Positions 1 through 9,958 of a stretch of 64,000 bases of DNA are shown here, piece after piece. This DNA is from Candidatus Scybalocola faecigallinarum. Its GTDB lineage: Bacteria > Bacillota > Clostridia > Lachnospirales > Lachnospiraceae. The notes beneath the pieces are model-generated. The model did no database searches. It had not been told where the DNA came from and saw nothing but the letters and a program-made list of their open reading frames with translations. Numbering within the stretch: position 1 is the stretch's first letter; each line of letters begins with the position of its first letter. Location of the stretch: positions 1-64,000 of the forward strand of contig DVIT01000031.1 in assembly GCA_018711005.1 (NCBI GenBank). Direction: 5' to 3'. Made by a program: the position numbers and the translations under genes.

Positions 1-15
1 GCCCTTTGCGGGTTC

Positions 16-50
16 TCAGGGCAGCGCCCTGAGCTCTCGGAGAGTTTTTT
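16..50 (+). terminator. Probable terminator of a gene left of the window
   Basis: A GC-rich hairpin (ctcagggc / gccctgag) is followed by a small ctct/agag hairpin and a run of six T. It would end a plus-strand transcript that begins before the window. No gene is visible in 1-109. Confidence 0.4.
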
Positions 51-109
51 GATACCAATATCTGCAATTTTCAAGGTTCTTTTGGGGCTAATTTTTTTAG
101 CTCAATTTT

Positions 110-904
110 TCATAGATTACTTGACACTACCATATACATGAGCATGATCTCGTCGATGGTTGCAGGCACAATCACGGCGTCCGGATATTTCTTTTGGGCC
201 AGATGTCGGTTTTCAACCAGTATCTGCCACTCATAGTCCTGCTTTCTGTAAGCAACGATCTCATCCTTTGGTTTTGAAAATACGATCTTCCCCTGATGTA
301 TAAATACAATATAGTCAGCCACCTTTTCAAGATCACTGGTAATGTGGGATGACACAAGGATGGAATTTTCTTCATCCTGGATAAAATCTAAAAACATATC
401 CAGTATATCGTCTCTTATAATGGGATCCAGTCCGCTGGTTGCTTCATCCAGGATAAGCAGCCGTGAGTGATGGGAAAAGGCAACACAAATGGAATACTGC
501 ATTTTCATCCCTTTGGAAAATTCTTTGATCTTCTTATTCATGGGAAGCTTGAACTTTTCCAGCATCTCCATGTATATTTTTTTGTCCCAGGTGTTATAGA
601 TATTTTCAAAAACATTGCCAAGCTGCCTGGGTGTAAGCATATCCGGATAGTTATTGCCGTCAAAGACAACCCCGATATTATCTTTGCATACAGCGTCAAT
701 ATGATCTTCCCCCAAAATGGAAATCGTTCCGCTGTCTTTTTGGACAAGGCCTAAAATGGTGTTGATGGTAGTGCTTTTGCCTGCGCCGTTTTCACCAATG
801 AGTCCGACGATACTGCCCTGAGGCACATTAAAGGAGATATTGTCCAGGGTAAAACCATGATAATGTTTTGATACATCCTTAAGCTGCAATGCTAATTTTT
901 CCAT
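110..904 (-). CDS. ABC transporter ATP-binding protein (YtrB-like)
   Basis: This is a 264-aa cytoplasmic ATPase subunit of an ABC transporter. It shows Walker A GENGAGKST, a degenerate signature region around KEFSKGMKMQ, Walker B LLILDEATSGLD and the H-loop VSSHI. The start chosen is the ATG at 904, preceded by AGGAGG; the longer open frame upstream runs into the regulator gene and has no support. Its start lies 5 bases past the stop of the GntR regulator, so the two are translationally coupled. The layout matches YtrA-YtrB type operons, in which a GntR/YtrA repressor controls an ABC pump, often linked to cell-envelope stress. A permease would be expected downstream, beyond the left edge of the window. 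The substrate is unknown. Confidence 0.85.
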   Translation of the reverse strand: MEKLALQLKDVSKHYHGFTLDNISFNVPQGSIVGLIGENGAGKSTTINTILGLVQKDSGTISILGEDHIDAVCKDNIGVVFDGNNYPDMLTPRQLGNVFENIYNTWDKKIYMEMLEKFKLPMNKKIKEFSKGMKMQYSICVAFSHHSRLLILDEATSGLDPIIRDDILDMFLDFIQDEENSILVSSHITSDLEKVADYIVFIHQGKIVFSKPKDEIVAYRKQDYEWQILVENRHLAQKKYPDAVIVPATIDEIMLMYMVVSSNL

Positions 905-908
905 ACAT

Positions 909-1283
909 TCATTCCTCCTCATACAATAATGCCAGCAGAGATTGCAGGCTTTCAAGCTTAATGCCGCTGACTTTGGCAATGTCAATGGCTTCTGTGAAAT
1001 GCATTTCGATCTTTTTCTGCTGTTCTTCCAGATAGAAGTCCTGATTTTGTGCAGAAACAAAGCACCCTTTGCCGGCAGTTGTTTCTATAAAACCATCCTC
1101 CTGAAGATGATCATAGGCCTTCTGCACAGTTAAAACGCTGATATGGAGCGATTTAGCCAATCCGCGTATTGACGGAAGCGCTTCGCCGCTTTTCAGCTCG
1201 CCGCTGATGATCATTGCCTTGATCTGGGATGATATTTGCTCATAAATGGGAACGCTGGCATGATTATTGATAAAAATTTCCAT
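909..1283 (-). CDS. GntR family transcriptional regulator (YtrA subfamily)
   Basis: A 124-aa DNA-binding regulator. The N-terminal winged helix-turn-helix spans about residues 9-75, with the typical PIYEQISSQIK opening and LPSIRGLAKSLHISVLTVQK recognition helices. The C-terminal part is only about 45 residues, as expected for the short YtrA subfamily that lacks a large effector domain. The ATG at 1283 is chosen because the homology begins there (MEIFINNHASVPIY); the longer frame upstream crosses the promoter. It is the first gene of a minus-strand operon with the ABC ATPase and probably represses that operon. Confidence 0.88.
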   Translation of the reverse strand: MEIFINNHASVPIYEQISSQIKAMIISGELKSGEALPSIRGLAKSLHISVLTVQKAYDHLQEDGFIETTAGKGCFVSAQNQDFYLEEQQKKIEMHFTEAIDIAKVSGIKLESLQSLLALLYEEE

Positions 1284-1317
1284 GGGTTCACCGTCCTTTG
1301 TCTTATACTGTATTACA

Positions 1318-1357
1318 TTGACAAGTACAGTACAAAACTGTATGATACAGGTGTCAA
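1318..1357 (-). promoter_or_regulatory. Candidate promoter/operator of the ytrA-type operon
   Basis: The upstream region of the GntR gene has dyad symmetry: TTGACA at 1318 mirrored by TGTCAA at 1352, and an inner tacag/ctgta pair. On the minus strand the outer arm reads as a perfect -35 box (TTGACA). Autoregulation by the adjacent GntR protein is inferred, not shown. Confidence 0.4.
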
Positions 1358-1407
1358 TACCTTTTATGAAATTTTTATCCTTGTTGCAGATAAACAATGG
1401 CATATGG

Positions 1408-1518
1408 TATAATAGCTGCAAAGCAGCTATTATACCTGCGCATAAGACCTATTCTGCGGCACCGCAGAATAGGTTGCGCATCCGGGCGAAGCCATACCAT
1501 GGCCGCATCCGGCCATGG
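1408..1518 (+). repeat. Palindromic dispersed repeat, single copy
   Basis: A 99-bp unit (1408-1506) is related to the three tandem units at 34078-34402. It holds hairpin 1 (12-bp stem, tataatagctgc / gcagctattata), hairpin 2 (acctattctgcg / cgcagaataggt) flanked on both sides by tgcgcat, and hairpin 3 (taccatggcc / ggccatggta). The 10-bp sequence atggtataat occurs directly before the unit (1404-1413) and again after it (1515-1524). The last tataat could serve as a -10 box for the gene at 1554. Confidence 0.8.
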
Positions 1519-1553
1519 TATAATATTGGAGACAAAATACGGAGAGGAGTTTT

Positions 1554-3221
1554 ATGTTTATGAAAAAAGTGATCAAGAGCCTGATCATTACTTTGATCTA
1601 CGCTTTGGCGGCATTTTATTTTGCACTGCCTGCCATTAACCTGAAATCTAAAGAATTTTATCTTTATGTGATTTCTGTGATCATCGTTTATATGGTTGTG
1701 TCCTATCTTTTTGGAATGCGCCAGTCCCACAGCTATGAGCATTTGAAAAATGTGCGTTTCAGCAGCGTGCGCTGGGGCGGCATGAAACGGAGTACAAAGA
1801 TCCTTGGAGGGATCATTATTGTGGCTGTAGTCGTACTTTTGGGCGGAAGCCTGATTTCCAGTGAATTTTTCCACGCAAAGCGCTATCAGCAGCTGATGCC
1901 TGTGGAAAGCCGGGAATTTTCCCAGGACATTAGCCAGATTTCTTTAAGAGATGTGCCTGTGGTGGACCGGGACAGTGCTGTACGTCTTGGAGATCGTAAG
2001 CTGGGTGAGCTGGTGGATCTTGTGTCCCAGTTTGAAGTGGATGAAAGCTCGTATTCCTATACCCAGATCAATTATAACGATGTGCCTACCCGGGTTGCGC
2101 CTTTGCGTTACGGGGATATTATTAAATGGTTTAATAACCAGTCGGACGGACTTCCGGGATATATTTCTGTGGACATGACCACTCAGACCGTTTCCCTTGT
2201 GCAGCTGGAGCAGGGCATGAAGTATTCGCCGGGAGAATTTTTCTTCCGCAATCTGGACAGGCACCTGCGCCTGAATTATCCCACCCTGATCTTTGACGAG
2301 TACCGTTTTGAAGTGGATGATGAGGGAAATCCTTATTGGATCTGTCCGGTTATTGATTACACCATCGGTCTGTTTGGCGGTATGGATATTTGCGGCATTG
2401 TCCTTGTGGATGCCTGTACCGGAGCAAGCCAGTATATGGATATTGCCGATGTGCCTACATGGGTGGATCAGGCCTATTCTTCGGATATTGTTGTTCAGCA
2501 GATCGATTACTGGGGCAAATACCGCAATGGCTTTTTAAATACCATTTTCGGGCAGAAGGATGTGTGCGTGACTTCCGGCGGTTATAATTATCTTGCTCTG
2601 GAAGATGATGTTTGGCTGTATACCGGCCTGACCTCCTCCGGAAATGATGCTTCTAATATTGGTTTTGTCCTTGTTAATATGCGGACAAAAGAGGCCAGAA
2701 ACTATACCGTGTCCGGGGCCACAGAGTATTCGGCCATGTCCTCGGCAGAAGGCCAGGTTCAGCATTTGTCCTATGTGGCGACCTTCCCGCTTTTGTTAAA
2801 TATTGGAAATCAGCCCACATATTTCCTTTCTTTAAAGGATAATGCCGGACTTGTAAAAATGTTTGCCTTTGTCAATGTGGAGCGATACCAGCTGGTAGCT
2901 ACCGGCGATACCCTGAATGAGGCCTATACAGAGTATCTTAAGCTTTTGGCAGAAAATACACAGATCGATTCTTCGGCCCTGACAAGTACAGAGGGCGTGA
3001 TCCGGTATATTTCCTCAGCGGTGCGGGATGGCAATACATTCTACTATATTGAGCTGGAGGATTCGGATCAGGTTTACGTGGCGTCCATCCAGACGGCAGA
3101 AATCCTGGCTGTGCTTCATTCGGGAGATACGGTCAAAGTAAGCTATGTGCCTTCAGAAGATGAATTTGTAGACATCAGCGAGATCACCCGGACGGCCAGA
3201 GCCGTGGAAGAAGAAACTTAA
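1554..3221 (+). CDS. Membrane-anchored protein of unknown function
   Basis: A 555-aa protein that I cannot assign. It has an N-terminal pair of membrane segments (about residues 5-26 and 36-54), a short cytoplasmic loop, a third membrane segment (about 82-102, IIIVAVVVLLGGSLI), then a long domain of about 450 residues predicted outside the membrane. That domain has alternating short beta-type stretches reminiscent of repeated PepSY-like folds, and ends in a small OB-like segment (about 480-550) of the type seen near C termini of such proteins. ATG 1554 is only 4 bases from the GGAGAGGAG site; the in-frame ATG at 1560 is better spaced. The palindromic repeat lies immediately upstream. Confidence 0.75.
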   Translation: MFMKKVIKSLIITLIYALAAFYFALPAINLKSKEFYLYVISVIIVYMVVSYLFGMRQSHSYEHLKNVRFSSVRWGGMKRSTKILGGIIIVAVVVLLGGSLISSEFFHAKRYQQLMPVESREFSQDISQISLRDVPVVDRDSAVRLGDRKLGELVDLVSQFEVDESSYSYTQINYNDVPTRVAPLRYGDIIKWFNNQSDGLPGYISVDMTTQTVSLVQLEQGMKYSPGEFFFRNLDRHLRLNYPTLIFDEYRFEVDDEGNPYWICPVIDYTIGLFGGMDICGIVLVDACTGASQYMDIADVPTWVDQAYSSDIVVQQIDYWGKYRNGFLNTIFGQKDVCVTSGGYNYLALEDDVWLYTGLTSSGNDASNIGFVLVNMRTKEARNYTVSGATEYSAMSSAEGQVQHLSYVATFPLLLNIGNQPTYFLSLKDNAGLVKMFAFVNVERYQLVATGDTLNEAYTEYLKLLAENTQIDSSALTSTEGVIRYISSAVRDGNTFYYIELEDSDQVYVASIQTAEILAVLHSGDTVKVSYVPSEDEFVDISEITRTARAVEEET

Positions 3222-3308
3222 ACCTTGCAGGGATGAAATAGATATTATATAATAAGGGATACCTGTATGGGCAGAAGTCGTGCCCTAAAGAAGGAGGAAA
3301 TCAGAGGA

Positions 3309-4781
3309 ATGAGTAAGGTGAGAACACGTTTTGCACCCAGTCCTACAGGACGGATGCATGTGGGAAATCTGCGTACAGCATTGTATGCCTATTTAATCGC
3401 GAAGCATGAAGGCGGTGACTTTTTGCTTCGTATTGAAGATACAGACCAGGAGCGTTATATGGACGGCGCGGTGGAAATCATTTACCGCACCCTGGAAAAG
3501 ACCGGCCTGATCCATGACGAAGGCCCGGATAAGGATGGCGGCTGCGGTCCTTATATCCAAAGCGAGCGTCAGGCTGCGGGCATTTATTTAAAATATGCCC
3601 AGATGCTTGTGGAGAAAGGAGAGGCGTATTACTGCTTTTGTGATAAGGAGCGTCTGGAATCCTTAAAGCAGGAGATCGCCGGAAAAGAGATCGTTGTTTA
3701 TGATAAGCACTGCCTGAGCCTTTCCAAAGAGGAAGTGGAAGCAAAGCTTGCCGCAGGCGTGCCATATGTTATCCGCCAGAATAATCCGACGACAGGAACA
3801 ACAACATTTCATGATGAAATTTATGGTGATATTACGGTAGATAATTCAGAACTGGATGATATGATCCTGATCAAGTCAGACGGCTATCCGACCTACAATT
3901 TTGCCAATGTGGTTGATGACCATTTAATGGGCATTACCCATGTGGTGCGGGGAAATGAATACCTTTCTTCATCTCCCAAATACAACCGTTTGTATGAAGC
4001 CTTTGGCTGGGAAGTTCCGGTATATGTGCATTGTCCGCTGATCACCAATGAGGAGCATAAGAAGCTGAGCAAGCGCAGCGGCCATTCTTCCTATGAAGAT
4101 CTGCTGGATCAGGGCTTTATTTCCGAGGCTATTGTCAATTATGTGGCCCTCCTTGGATGGTGCCCCCAGGATAACCGGGAAATCTTCTCCCTGGACGAGC
4201 TTGTGGAGGTTTTTGACTACCATCATATGAGCAAAACGCCATCCGTGTTTGATATGACCAAGCTGAGATGGATGAACGGCGAGTATATGAAGGCCATGGA
4301 TTTTGAAAAGTTTTATGAAATGGCTGAGCCTTATATTAAGGAGATCGTTAAAAAGGATCTGGATCTTTGTAAGATCGCAGCCCTGGTAAAAACAAGGATT
4401 GAAGTGTTCCCGGATATTTACGGCCACATTGATTTCTTTGAAACACTGCCGGAGTATGATGTATCTATGTATACCCATAAAAAGAGCAAGACCAATACGG
4501 AAAGCTCTTTAAGCGTGCTGAAAGCCTTAGTGCCTGTGATCCAGGCTCAGGAGGACTTTTCCAATGCCGCTTTGTATGATATGCTTGTTGCCTTTGCCCA
4601 GGAAAACGGCTATAAAAATGCCTATGTTATGTGGCCGGTGCGCACCGCGGTTTCCGGAAAGCAGATGACTCCCGGAGGCGCTACAGAGATCATGGAAATC
4701 CTTGGAAAAGAGGAATCCCTGGCCCGCATTGAAAAAGGCATCCAGCTTTTAGAGGCCGCAGTGAACAGCCATGAGCTTTAA
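3309..4781 (+). CDS. gltX: Glutamyl-tRNA synthetase
   Basis: A 490-aa class I aminoacyl-tRNA synthetase that charges tRNA-Glu (and possibly tRNA-Gln as the first step of the amidation route). The HIGH-type motif lies in [18 protein letters not shown] near the N terminus. The KMSKS-type loop reads [10 protein letters not shown] at about residue 254. The C-terminal anticodon-binding half is complete, so length is normal. The ATG at 3309 follows AAGGAGGAAATCAGAGGA; an ATG 14 codons upstream lies before this ribosome site and is rejected. Its last 11 bases overlap the helicase gene. Confidence 0.97.
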   Translation: MSKVRTRFAPSPTGRMHVGNLRTALYAYLIAKHEGGDFLLRIEDTDQERYMDGAVEIIYRTLEKTGLIHDEGPDKDGGCGPYIQSERQAAGIYLKYAQMLVEKGEAYYCFCDKERLESLKQEIAGKEIVVYDKHCLSLSKEEVEAKLAAGVPYVIRQNNPTTGTTTFHDEIYGDITVDNSELDDMILIKSDGYPTYNFANVVDDHLMGITHVVRGNEYLSSSPKYNRLYEAFGWEVPVYVHCPLITNEEHKKLSKRSGHSSYEDLLDQGFISEAIVNYVALLGWCPQDNREIFSLDELVEVFDYHHMSKTPSVFDMTKLRWMNGEYMKAMDFEKFYEMAEPYIKEIVKKDLDLCKIAALVKTRIEVFPDIYGHIDFFETLPEYDVSMYTHKKSKTNTESSLSVLKALVPVIQAQEDFSNAALYDMLVAFAQENGYKNAYVMWPVRTAVSGKQMTPGGATEIMEILGKEESLARIEKGIQLLEAAVNSHEL

Positions 4782-6768
4782 TCCGGCCCAGCAGGAGGCC
4801 ATTCGCCATGTCAGCGGTCCGGCGATGATCCTGGCAGGGCCGGGCTCCGGAAAGACCACTGTGATCACCCAAAGAGTACGTTACCTTATTGAAGAAGCCG
4901 GAGTTCATCCGGCTTCTGTTCTTGTAGTGACATTTACAAAGGCGGCGGCTGTGGAAATGAAGGAGCGGTTTATAAGTCTTTGCCAGGGAGAGGCAATGCC
5001 TGTAAGCTTTGGTACCTTTCACAGTATTTTCTTTGCCATATTAAAGGCGGCCTATAATTACAGCGCCGGGGATATTATTACTGAAAGCCGCAGGATGGAT
5101 CTGTTTCGGGAAATCGTGGATGAGATGGACTTGGAGATTGACGATGCGGCGGACTTTATTTCCGGAGTTGCCGGAGAGGTAAGCCTTGTTAAAGGGGAGA
5201 ATATCCGTCCGGAGCATTATTATTCTGTAAATTGCTCTGACGAGGTGTTTCGCAGTATTTACCAGGCCTATAACCGGAAGCTGAGGGAAAGCCGCCAGAT
5301 TGATTTTGACGACATGCTTTTATTTACATGGGAGCTGTTCAAGGAGCGCAAGGACATTCTCCTGGCGTGGCAGAAACGGTTTAAATACATTCTTATTGAT
5401 GAATTTCAGGATATTAACCGGGTCCAGTATGAGATCATCCGTATGCTGGCGGCTCCGGAAAATAACCTGTTTATCGTAGGGGACGACGACCAGTCGATTT
5501 ACCGGTTCCGGGGAGCAAAGCCGGAGATCATGCTGGGCTTTACAAAAGATTATCCTCAGGCAAGGACGATCATCCTGGATATAAATTACCGGTGTACCCA
5601 GGAGATTGTTGAAAGCGCTTTGCGGGTCATAAAAAATAATAAAGCCCGTTTTGAAAAAAATCTCCGGGCTTTTCACGAAGGCGGCGAGCCTGTGGAAATT
5701 AAAGTGTTTAATACCATGGGCGAGGAGTATGATACGCTGATCAAGGAAATCTATCAATATCATACAAAAGAGAAGAAGCCTTTAAAAAATCTTGCTGTAT
5801 TATACCGCACCAATACAGGGGCCAGGCAGCTTGTGGCAAAGCTGATGGAATATAATATTCCCTTCCGTATGCGGGATTCAGTGCCAAATCTGTTTGAACA
5901 CTGGATCGCCAGGGATATTCTTGCTTATATTAAAGCAGCCCTGGGACAGGGGGACCGCAGCGATTATTTGCGGATCATCAACCGGCCAAAACGTTATATT
6001 TCCCGCCAGATGCTTTCCCAGAAGGTGTCCCTGGATGAGCTAAAATCCCGGTACGCGGGAAAAGACTGGGTGCAGGAGCGCATTGACAAGCTGATCTATG
6101 ATCTTAACAGTATTAAAGACATGGCTCCATTTGCGGCTGTGAATTATATCCGGTATGCTGTGGGCTATGACCGGTTCCTTATGGAATATGCCAGAGACCG
6201 GCGGCTGAAGGAGGAAGATCTTTTAGAGGTGGCATCTGAGCTTCAGGATAGCGCAGCGGATCATAAAACTTTTGGGGAATGGTTTGACTATATCCGTGAT
6301 TACGGAGAAAAGCTTTTGCAGCAAAGCCGCCGCCGGGAAAGGGAGACTGGCGACGGGGTCGTTCTTTCCACCATGCACAGCGCCAAAGGCCTGGAATACG
6401 ACCGGGTGTTTCTGATTGATGCCAATGAAGGCGTGACGCCTCACAAAAAGGCGGTTATGGAAGCGGATGTGGAGGAAGAACGGCGTATGTTTTATGTGGC
6501 CATGACCCGGGCAAAGCAAAAGCTGTACATTTATTTTACAAAAGAGCGTTACCATAAGCCGGCATCCATGTCCCGCTTTGTGGGCGAGCTTTTGGCCGAC
6601 CGTTCCCTGTTTAAGACCGGCGCTAAAGTCGTTCACCGCACCTATGGGCCGGGAACGATCACAAACATTACCCAAACCGCCGTGACCATATTATTTACCC
6701 GGTCTCAGGAAATCAAGACGCTGAACCTGTCCTTTTGCATCTCCAACGGCCTGCTGAAATTGCTGTGA
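4771..6768 (+). CDS. UvrD/PcrA-type ATP-dependent DNA helicase (SF1)
   Basis: A 665-aa superfamily-1A helicase. Motif I is GPGSGKTT (about 23-30), motif Ia covers [15 protein letters not shown], motif II is LIDEFQDIN, motif [16 protein letters not shown], motif [19 protein letters not shown] and motif [18 protein letters not shown]. It is shorter than housekeeping PcrA (about 720-740 aa), mostly in the 1B/2B insertions, so it may be a paralogue rather than the main PcrA. A small SH3-like KOW-type C-terminal segment (about 615-650, [14 protein letters not shown]) is present as in PcrA. It starts inside the end of gltX (11-base overlap), so it is co-translated. Confidence 0.9.
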   Translation: MSFNPAQQEAIRHVSGPAMILAGPGSGKTTVITQRVRYLIEEAGVHPASVLVVTFTKAAAVEMKERFISLCQGEAMPVSFGTFHSIFFAILKAAYNYSAGDIITESRRMDLFREIVDEMDLEIDDAADFISGVAGEVSLVKGENIRPEHYYSVNCSDEVFRSIYQAYNRKLRESRQIDFDDMLLFTWELFKERKDILLAWQKRFKYILIDEFQDINRVQYEIIRMLAAPENNLFIVGDDDQSIYRFRGAKPEIMLGFTKDYPQARTIILDINYRCTQEIVESALRVIKNNKARFEKNLRAFHEGGEPVEIKVFNTMGEEYDTLIKEIYQYHTKEKKPLKNLAVLYRTNTGARQLVAKLMEYNIPFRMRDSVPNLFEHWIARDILAYIKAALGQGDRSDYLRIINRPKRYISRQMLSQKVSLDELKSRYAGKDWVQERIDKLIYDLNSIKDMAPFAAVNYIRYAVGYDRFLMEYARDRRLKEEDLLEVASELQDSAADHKTFGEWFDYIRDYGEKLLQQSRRRERETGDGVVLSTMHSAKGLEYDRVFLIDANEGVTPHKKAVMEADVEEERRMFYVAMTRAKQKLYIYFTKERYHKPASMSRFVGELLADRSLFKTGAKVVHRTYGPGTITNITQTAVTILFTRSQEIKTLNLSFCISNGLLKLL

Positions 6769-6973
6769 CCCGGTCCGCCGGCTTAGGGATTGAGGGCGGT
6801 AGCCCTTTGCAGCCGGGCGGTTGCCGGGGGCGGATGTTTTTATGAGTTTTGCTTGCATTTTACTGGCGTATCTGTTAAAGTCAATAGTGTAAGGTTACTT
6901 ATAAAATATGGTGTCTGCCGGTGCAAAAAGGACTGGCAGAACTGCAAAAATTAAGAAATGAGAGGTATAGTTC

Positions 6974-7309
6974 ATGAGTGAAGATACACGGGGCAAGGGA
7001 ACTGCCCAGGAATCAGAAGATGACGAGGAAGCCACAGTTACATTAACCCTTGATGATGGTTCTGAGCTGGAATGTGCTGTTTTATCTATTTTCCCGGCCG
7101 GGGAAAATCAGTACATTGCCCTGATCCCCTTAGATCAGGAAGACAGCGACGAAGGCGAAGTTTATCTGTACCGTTTCCAGGAATTTGAAAACGGTGAGAT
7201 CCAGCTGGATAATATTATTGATGATGAAGAATATGAGCTTGTATCCGATGCTTTTGACGAGCTGCTGGACAGCGAGGAATTTGACGAAATGTTCGATGAC
7301 GAGGATTAA
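6974..7309 (+). CDS. DUF1292 family protein (YrzB-like)
   Basis: A 111-aa, very acidic small protein with no membrane segment. The core, TVTLTLDDGSELECAVLSIF through YLYRFQEFENGE, matches the DUF1292/YrzB pattern common in Bacillota, where the function is unknown. The C-terminal third is nearly all Asp/Glu (SEEFDEMFDDED). It has its own GAGAGG ribosome site and ends in a clear terminator, so it is monocistronic. The 205-bp gap upstream has GC-rich inverted repeats but no recognisable gene. Confidence 0.85.
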   Translation: MSEDTRGKGTAQESEDDEEATVTLTLDDGSELECAVLSIFPAGENQYIALIPLDQEDSDEGEVYLYRFQEFENGEIQLDNIIDDEEYELVSDAFDELLDSEEFDEMFDDED

Positions 7310-7354
7310 TGCAGTTATCTGAACAGCTGAATTAAAAATGCAACGAGTAACAAC

Positions 7355-7379
7355 AGAGCCGGATTTATCCGGCTCTTTG
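7355..7379 (+). terminator. Rho-independent terminator after the DUF1292 gene
   Basis: A 9-bp stem agagccgga / tccggctct with a 4-base loop, followed by a short T-rich tail. Confidence 0.8.
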
Positions 7380-7398
7380 CATTAAGGGGGGATTTTTA

Positions 7399-8520
7399 AT
7401 GCCGCCGGTGAATTTACTGGTAAAGCCTGCCTCAGGTCTGTGTAATATGCGGTGCCAATACTGCTTTTATTATGACGAGACACAAAAGCGGCAGCAGGCT
7501 TCTTATGGCCTTATGTCTGAGAAAACGCTGAAAAATGTCATACGCAAAACAATCCTGAAGGCGTCCGGAAGCTGTACCATTGCTTTTCAGGGAGGGGAGC
7601 CTACGCTGTGCGGATTGGATTTTTATGAAAAGGTTATCCGGTTTGTGGAGCAGTATAACCGGAACAATATTGCTGTGTCTTATGCCATACAGACCAATGG
7701 CTATGGGATTACTGAGGACTGGTGCCGTTTTTTTGTGAAAAACCATTTTCTTGTGGGCGTTTCTGTGGACGGGACAAAAGAGATCCACGACAAGTACCGC
7801 CGCGGGGGAAAAGGTGAGCCGACTTATGACCGGATCATGGAAACGCTCCGCATGTTTGACCGTTTTGGCGTTCAGTATAATATTCTTACCGTTGTCCACC
7901 GGGAGGTGGCAGAGCATATTCGGGAAATATACCGGGATTACCGCAGGAGGGGATGGGACTATATGCAGTTTATTACCTGCCTGGACCCTCTTGGGGAAGA
8001 ACGGGGACAGCAGGAATATTCCCTGCTGCCGGAAGCTTATGGCCATTTCCTTACAGACCTTTTTGATCTGTGGTATGAGGATCTGAAAAAAGGAAATCCG
8101 CCGTATATCCGCCAGTTTGAAAATTATGTGGGCATACTTTTAGGCTATTGGCCGGAGTCCTGCGAACAGCGGGGAACCTGCGGGATACAAAATGTCGTGG
8201 AAGCAGACGGAAGCGTATATCCCTGTGATTTTTATGTATTGGATGAGTATTGTCTGGGAAATTTAAACGAAACATCTTTACAGGACATTTATGAACGCCG
8301 GGAAGCTATGGGATTTATCCCACGTTCCAAAAATCATACAGAGGAGTGTCTGGCCTGTCCATGGTTTCATCTGTGCCGCGGCGGATGTTACCGCAGCCGG
8401 GTGACGGAGCAGGGGGATGAAAAGTGCCTGAACTATTTCTGCCAGGGTTATAAAATGTTTTTTGAGACCTGCTATGAACGGCTGAAAGAGGCCGCCCTTT
8501 TGGCAGGCAAGTCTCAGTAA
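7399..8520 (+). CDS. Radical SAM/SPASM enzyme, anaerobic sulfatase-maturating type
   Basis: A 373-aa radical S-adenosylmethionine enzyme. The SAM-binding 4Fe-4S motif CNMRCQYC lies at residues 15-22. The SPASM C-terminal part has the spaced cysteines for two auxiliary clusters (CEQRGTCG, YPCD, CLACPWFHLCRGGC, CLNYFC). Length and motif order match anSME, which oxidises an active-site Cys or Ser of sulfatases to formylglycine without oxygen. No sulfatase gene is adjacent, so the substrate could be encoded elsewhere, or the enzyme could modify another protein. It has a GGGGGGA ribosome site and probably its own promoter. Confidence 0.88.
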   Translation: MPPVNLLVKPASGLCNMRCQYCFYYDETQKRQQASYGLMSEKTLKNVIRKTILKASGSCTIAFQGGEPTLCGLDFYEKVIRFVEQYNRNNIAVSYAIQTNGYGITEDWCRFFVKNHFLVGVSVDGTKEIHDKYRRGGKGEPTYDRIMETLRMFDRFGVQYNILTVVHREVAEHIREIYRDYRRRGWDYMQFITCLDPLGEERGQQEYSLLPEAYGHFLTDLFDLWYEDLKKGNPPYIRQFENYVGILLGYWPESCEQRGTCGIQNVVEADGSVYPCDFYVLDEYCLGNLNETSLQDIYERREAMGFIPRSKNHTEECLACPWFHLCRGGCYRSRVTEQGDEKCLNYFCQGYKMFFETCYERLKEAALLAGKSQ

Positions 8521-8572
8521 TGATGGGGCAAAGGCCCATGTGATTTTATAAAAGATAAGGAGGAGAATACCC

Positions 8573-9886
8573 ATGTATTGTACAAGGTGCGGCGCACCCC
8601 TTGAAGATGACGCAAAGTTCTGCACATCCTGCGGCATGCCGGTGGGCAGCGGAACAGATGCCCCGGAGGAAAGTGAGCCGTCTCAAAATGAGCCGCCTCA
8701 AAAGGAGGCTCCAGGAAAGAAAAAGACCGGACGGATCGTTGCCGGAATCGTGGCAGGCGTTGTCCTGGTCGTTGGGATCGGGCTTTTAGCGGCCTATGCA
8801 GTGCGTTTGTCCGGGGAAAATAAGCGATTGACAGCGCAGGTGGAAGATGCTGAAAGAACAGGAGACAGCGCCTTACAAACCGAAGGAGCAGAGAGCGGGC
8901 CGTCCGAAAGCATAGCACAAAGCGAGAGTGTGGCACAGACAGAGAGTGTCCCCCAGACCGAGACGGTGCCTCAGACCGAAAGCATTCCCCAGACGGAAGC
9001 GGTGCTTCCGGCAGACTTTACTTTTTCTGATGATGAATGGCTCCGGCTGTCTTATGCAGGGGCAGGGCTGATCCAGGCCTGTCAGGACCAGCTGCCGGAA
9101 GGCACGGTTTTTGATGCATCATCCATGGATCTTAGCGGGTATGCTTTAGATAATGCTGAAGGAACAGATGCCAGTGCCGCCTCTGCCAGCGGCCTTCGTC
9201 TTTATGGTTTTAAGGTAGAAGGAAATTATGCCGTTACAGACGCAGAACTTATGGTTAATAATGGCAGCGGCATTTATCCGGACGGACTTTTTAGAATATG
9301 GTGGCAAAAAGACAGCAGCAGCCTGGGCTACAGCGCTGCACAGATCCAGAGGCTTCCACAGGCTTTGCCGGAGATTGCAGCCATTGAGGCGTCGTCTACG
9401 CTGATCTCTTATGAGCGGGCGGACAAGTACCAGGTATCCAATGTGGCGGATCAGGATCTGTCTACGGCCTGGGTGGAAGGCGCTGACGGCTATGGTGTTG
9501 GTGAAAGCCTGACGTTGACCTTTAACGGCCCCCAAGCGCTCCATGGCCTTCGCATTGCCGGAGGGTACAGGAAAAATCAGGCCACCTATGGAGAAAATGC
9601 AAAAGTAACAGCCTACCGCCTGGAGTTTTCAGACGGCACAACTATGGATGTGACTATGGGAAGTTATCCTGAGGATGGCCATCTTGGAAAGTCACCCATA
9701 GGCGTTAATGGATGGGAGACTGTCCTGTCTACGGATGGCCGTGACTGGAACAGCATAAGGCCCGGACTGGATTTTATTTCTTTTGGCCGGGAGATCACGA
9801 CCGATTATGTAAAGCTCACTATCCTTGAGGTTGCACCGGGAACCGTGTATGAAGATACGTGTATTACGGAGATCAGCGCATATTAA
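8573..9886 (+). CDS. Zinc-ribbon membrane protein with discoidin-like C-terminal domain
   Basis: A 437-aa protein. Residues 3-20 form a zinc ribbon (CTRCG and CTSCG). After an acidic linker there is one membrane segment (about 54-77) and a short coiled region. Residues 111-144 hold six-residue repeats of the type SESVAQ/TESVPQ. From about 265 to the end lies a beta-sandwich of the discoidin / NADase-type glycan-binding kind (ISYERADKYQVSNVADQDLS, then DYVKLTILEV). The N-terminal ribbon would stay in the cytoplasm and the C-terminal domain would face outside, where it could bind carbohydrate. This architecture recurs in clostridia; the role is unknown. Confidence 0.8.
   Translation: MYCTRCGAPLEDDAKFCTSCGMPVGSGTDAPEESEPSQNEPPQKEAPGKKKTGRIVAGIVAGVVLVVGIGLLAAYAVRLSGENKRLTAQVEDAERTGDSALQTEGAESGPSESIAQSESVAQTESVPQTETVPQTESIPQTEAVLPADFTFSDDEWLRLSYAGAGLIQACQDQLPEGTVFDASSMDLSGYALDNAEGTDASAASASGLRLYGFKVEGNYAVTDAELMVNNGSGIYPDGLFRIWWQKDSSSLGYSAAQIQRLPQALPEIAAIEASSTLISYERADKYQVSNVADQDLSTAWVEGADGYGVGESLTLTFNGPQALHGLRIAGGYRKNQATYGENAKVTAYRLEFSDGTTMDVTMGSYPEDGHLGKSPIGVNGWETVLSTDGRDWNSIRPGLDFISFGREITTDYVKLTILEVAPGTVYEDTCITEISAY
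8903..9004 (+). repeat. In-gene tandem 18-bp coding repeats
   Basis: Degenerate units encode the hexapeptide pattern (S/T)-E-(S/T/A)-(V/I)-(A/P)-Q, about 5.5 copies, forming a flexible stalk between the membrane segment and the external domain. Confidence 0.8.
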
Positions 9887-9958
9887 ATTGGCGATTTAAC
9901 CGTGCCTGGAGAGGGAGTCCTGTTTTTTAACGGGGCTTTGGCAAAGGAAGGAGATTTT

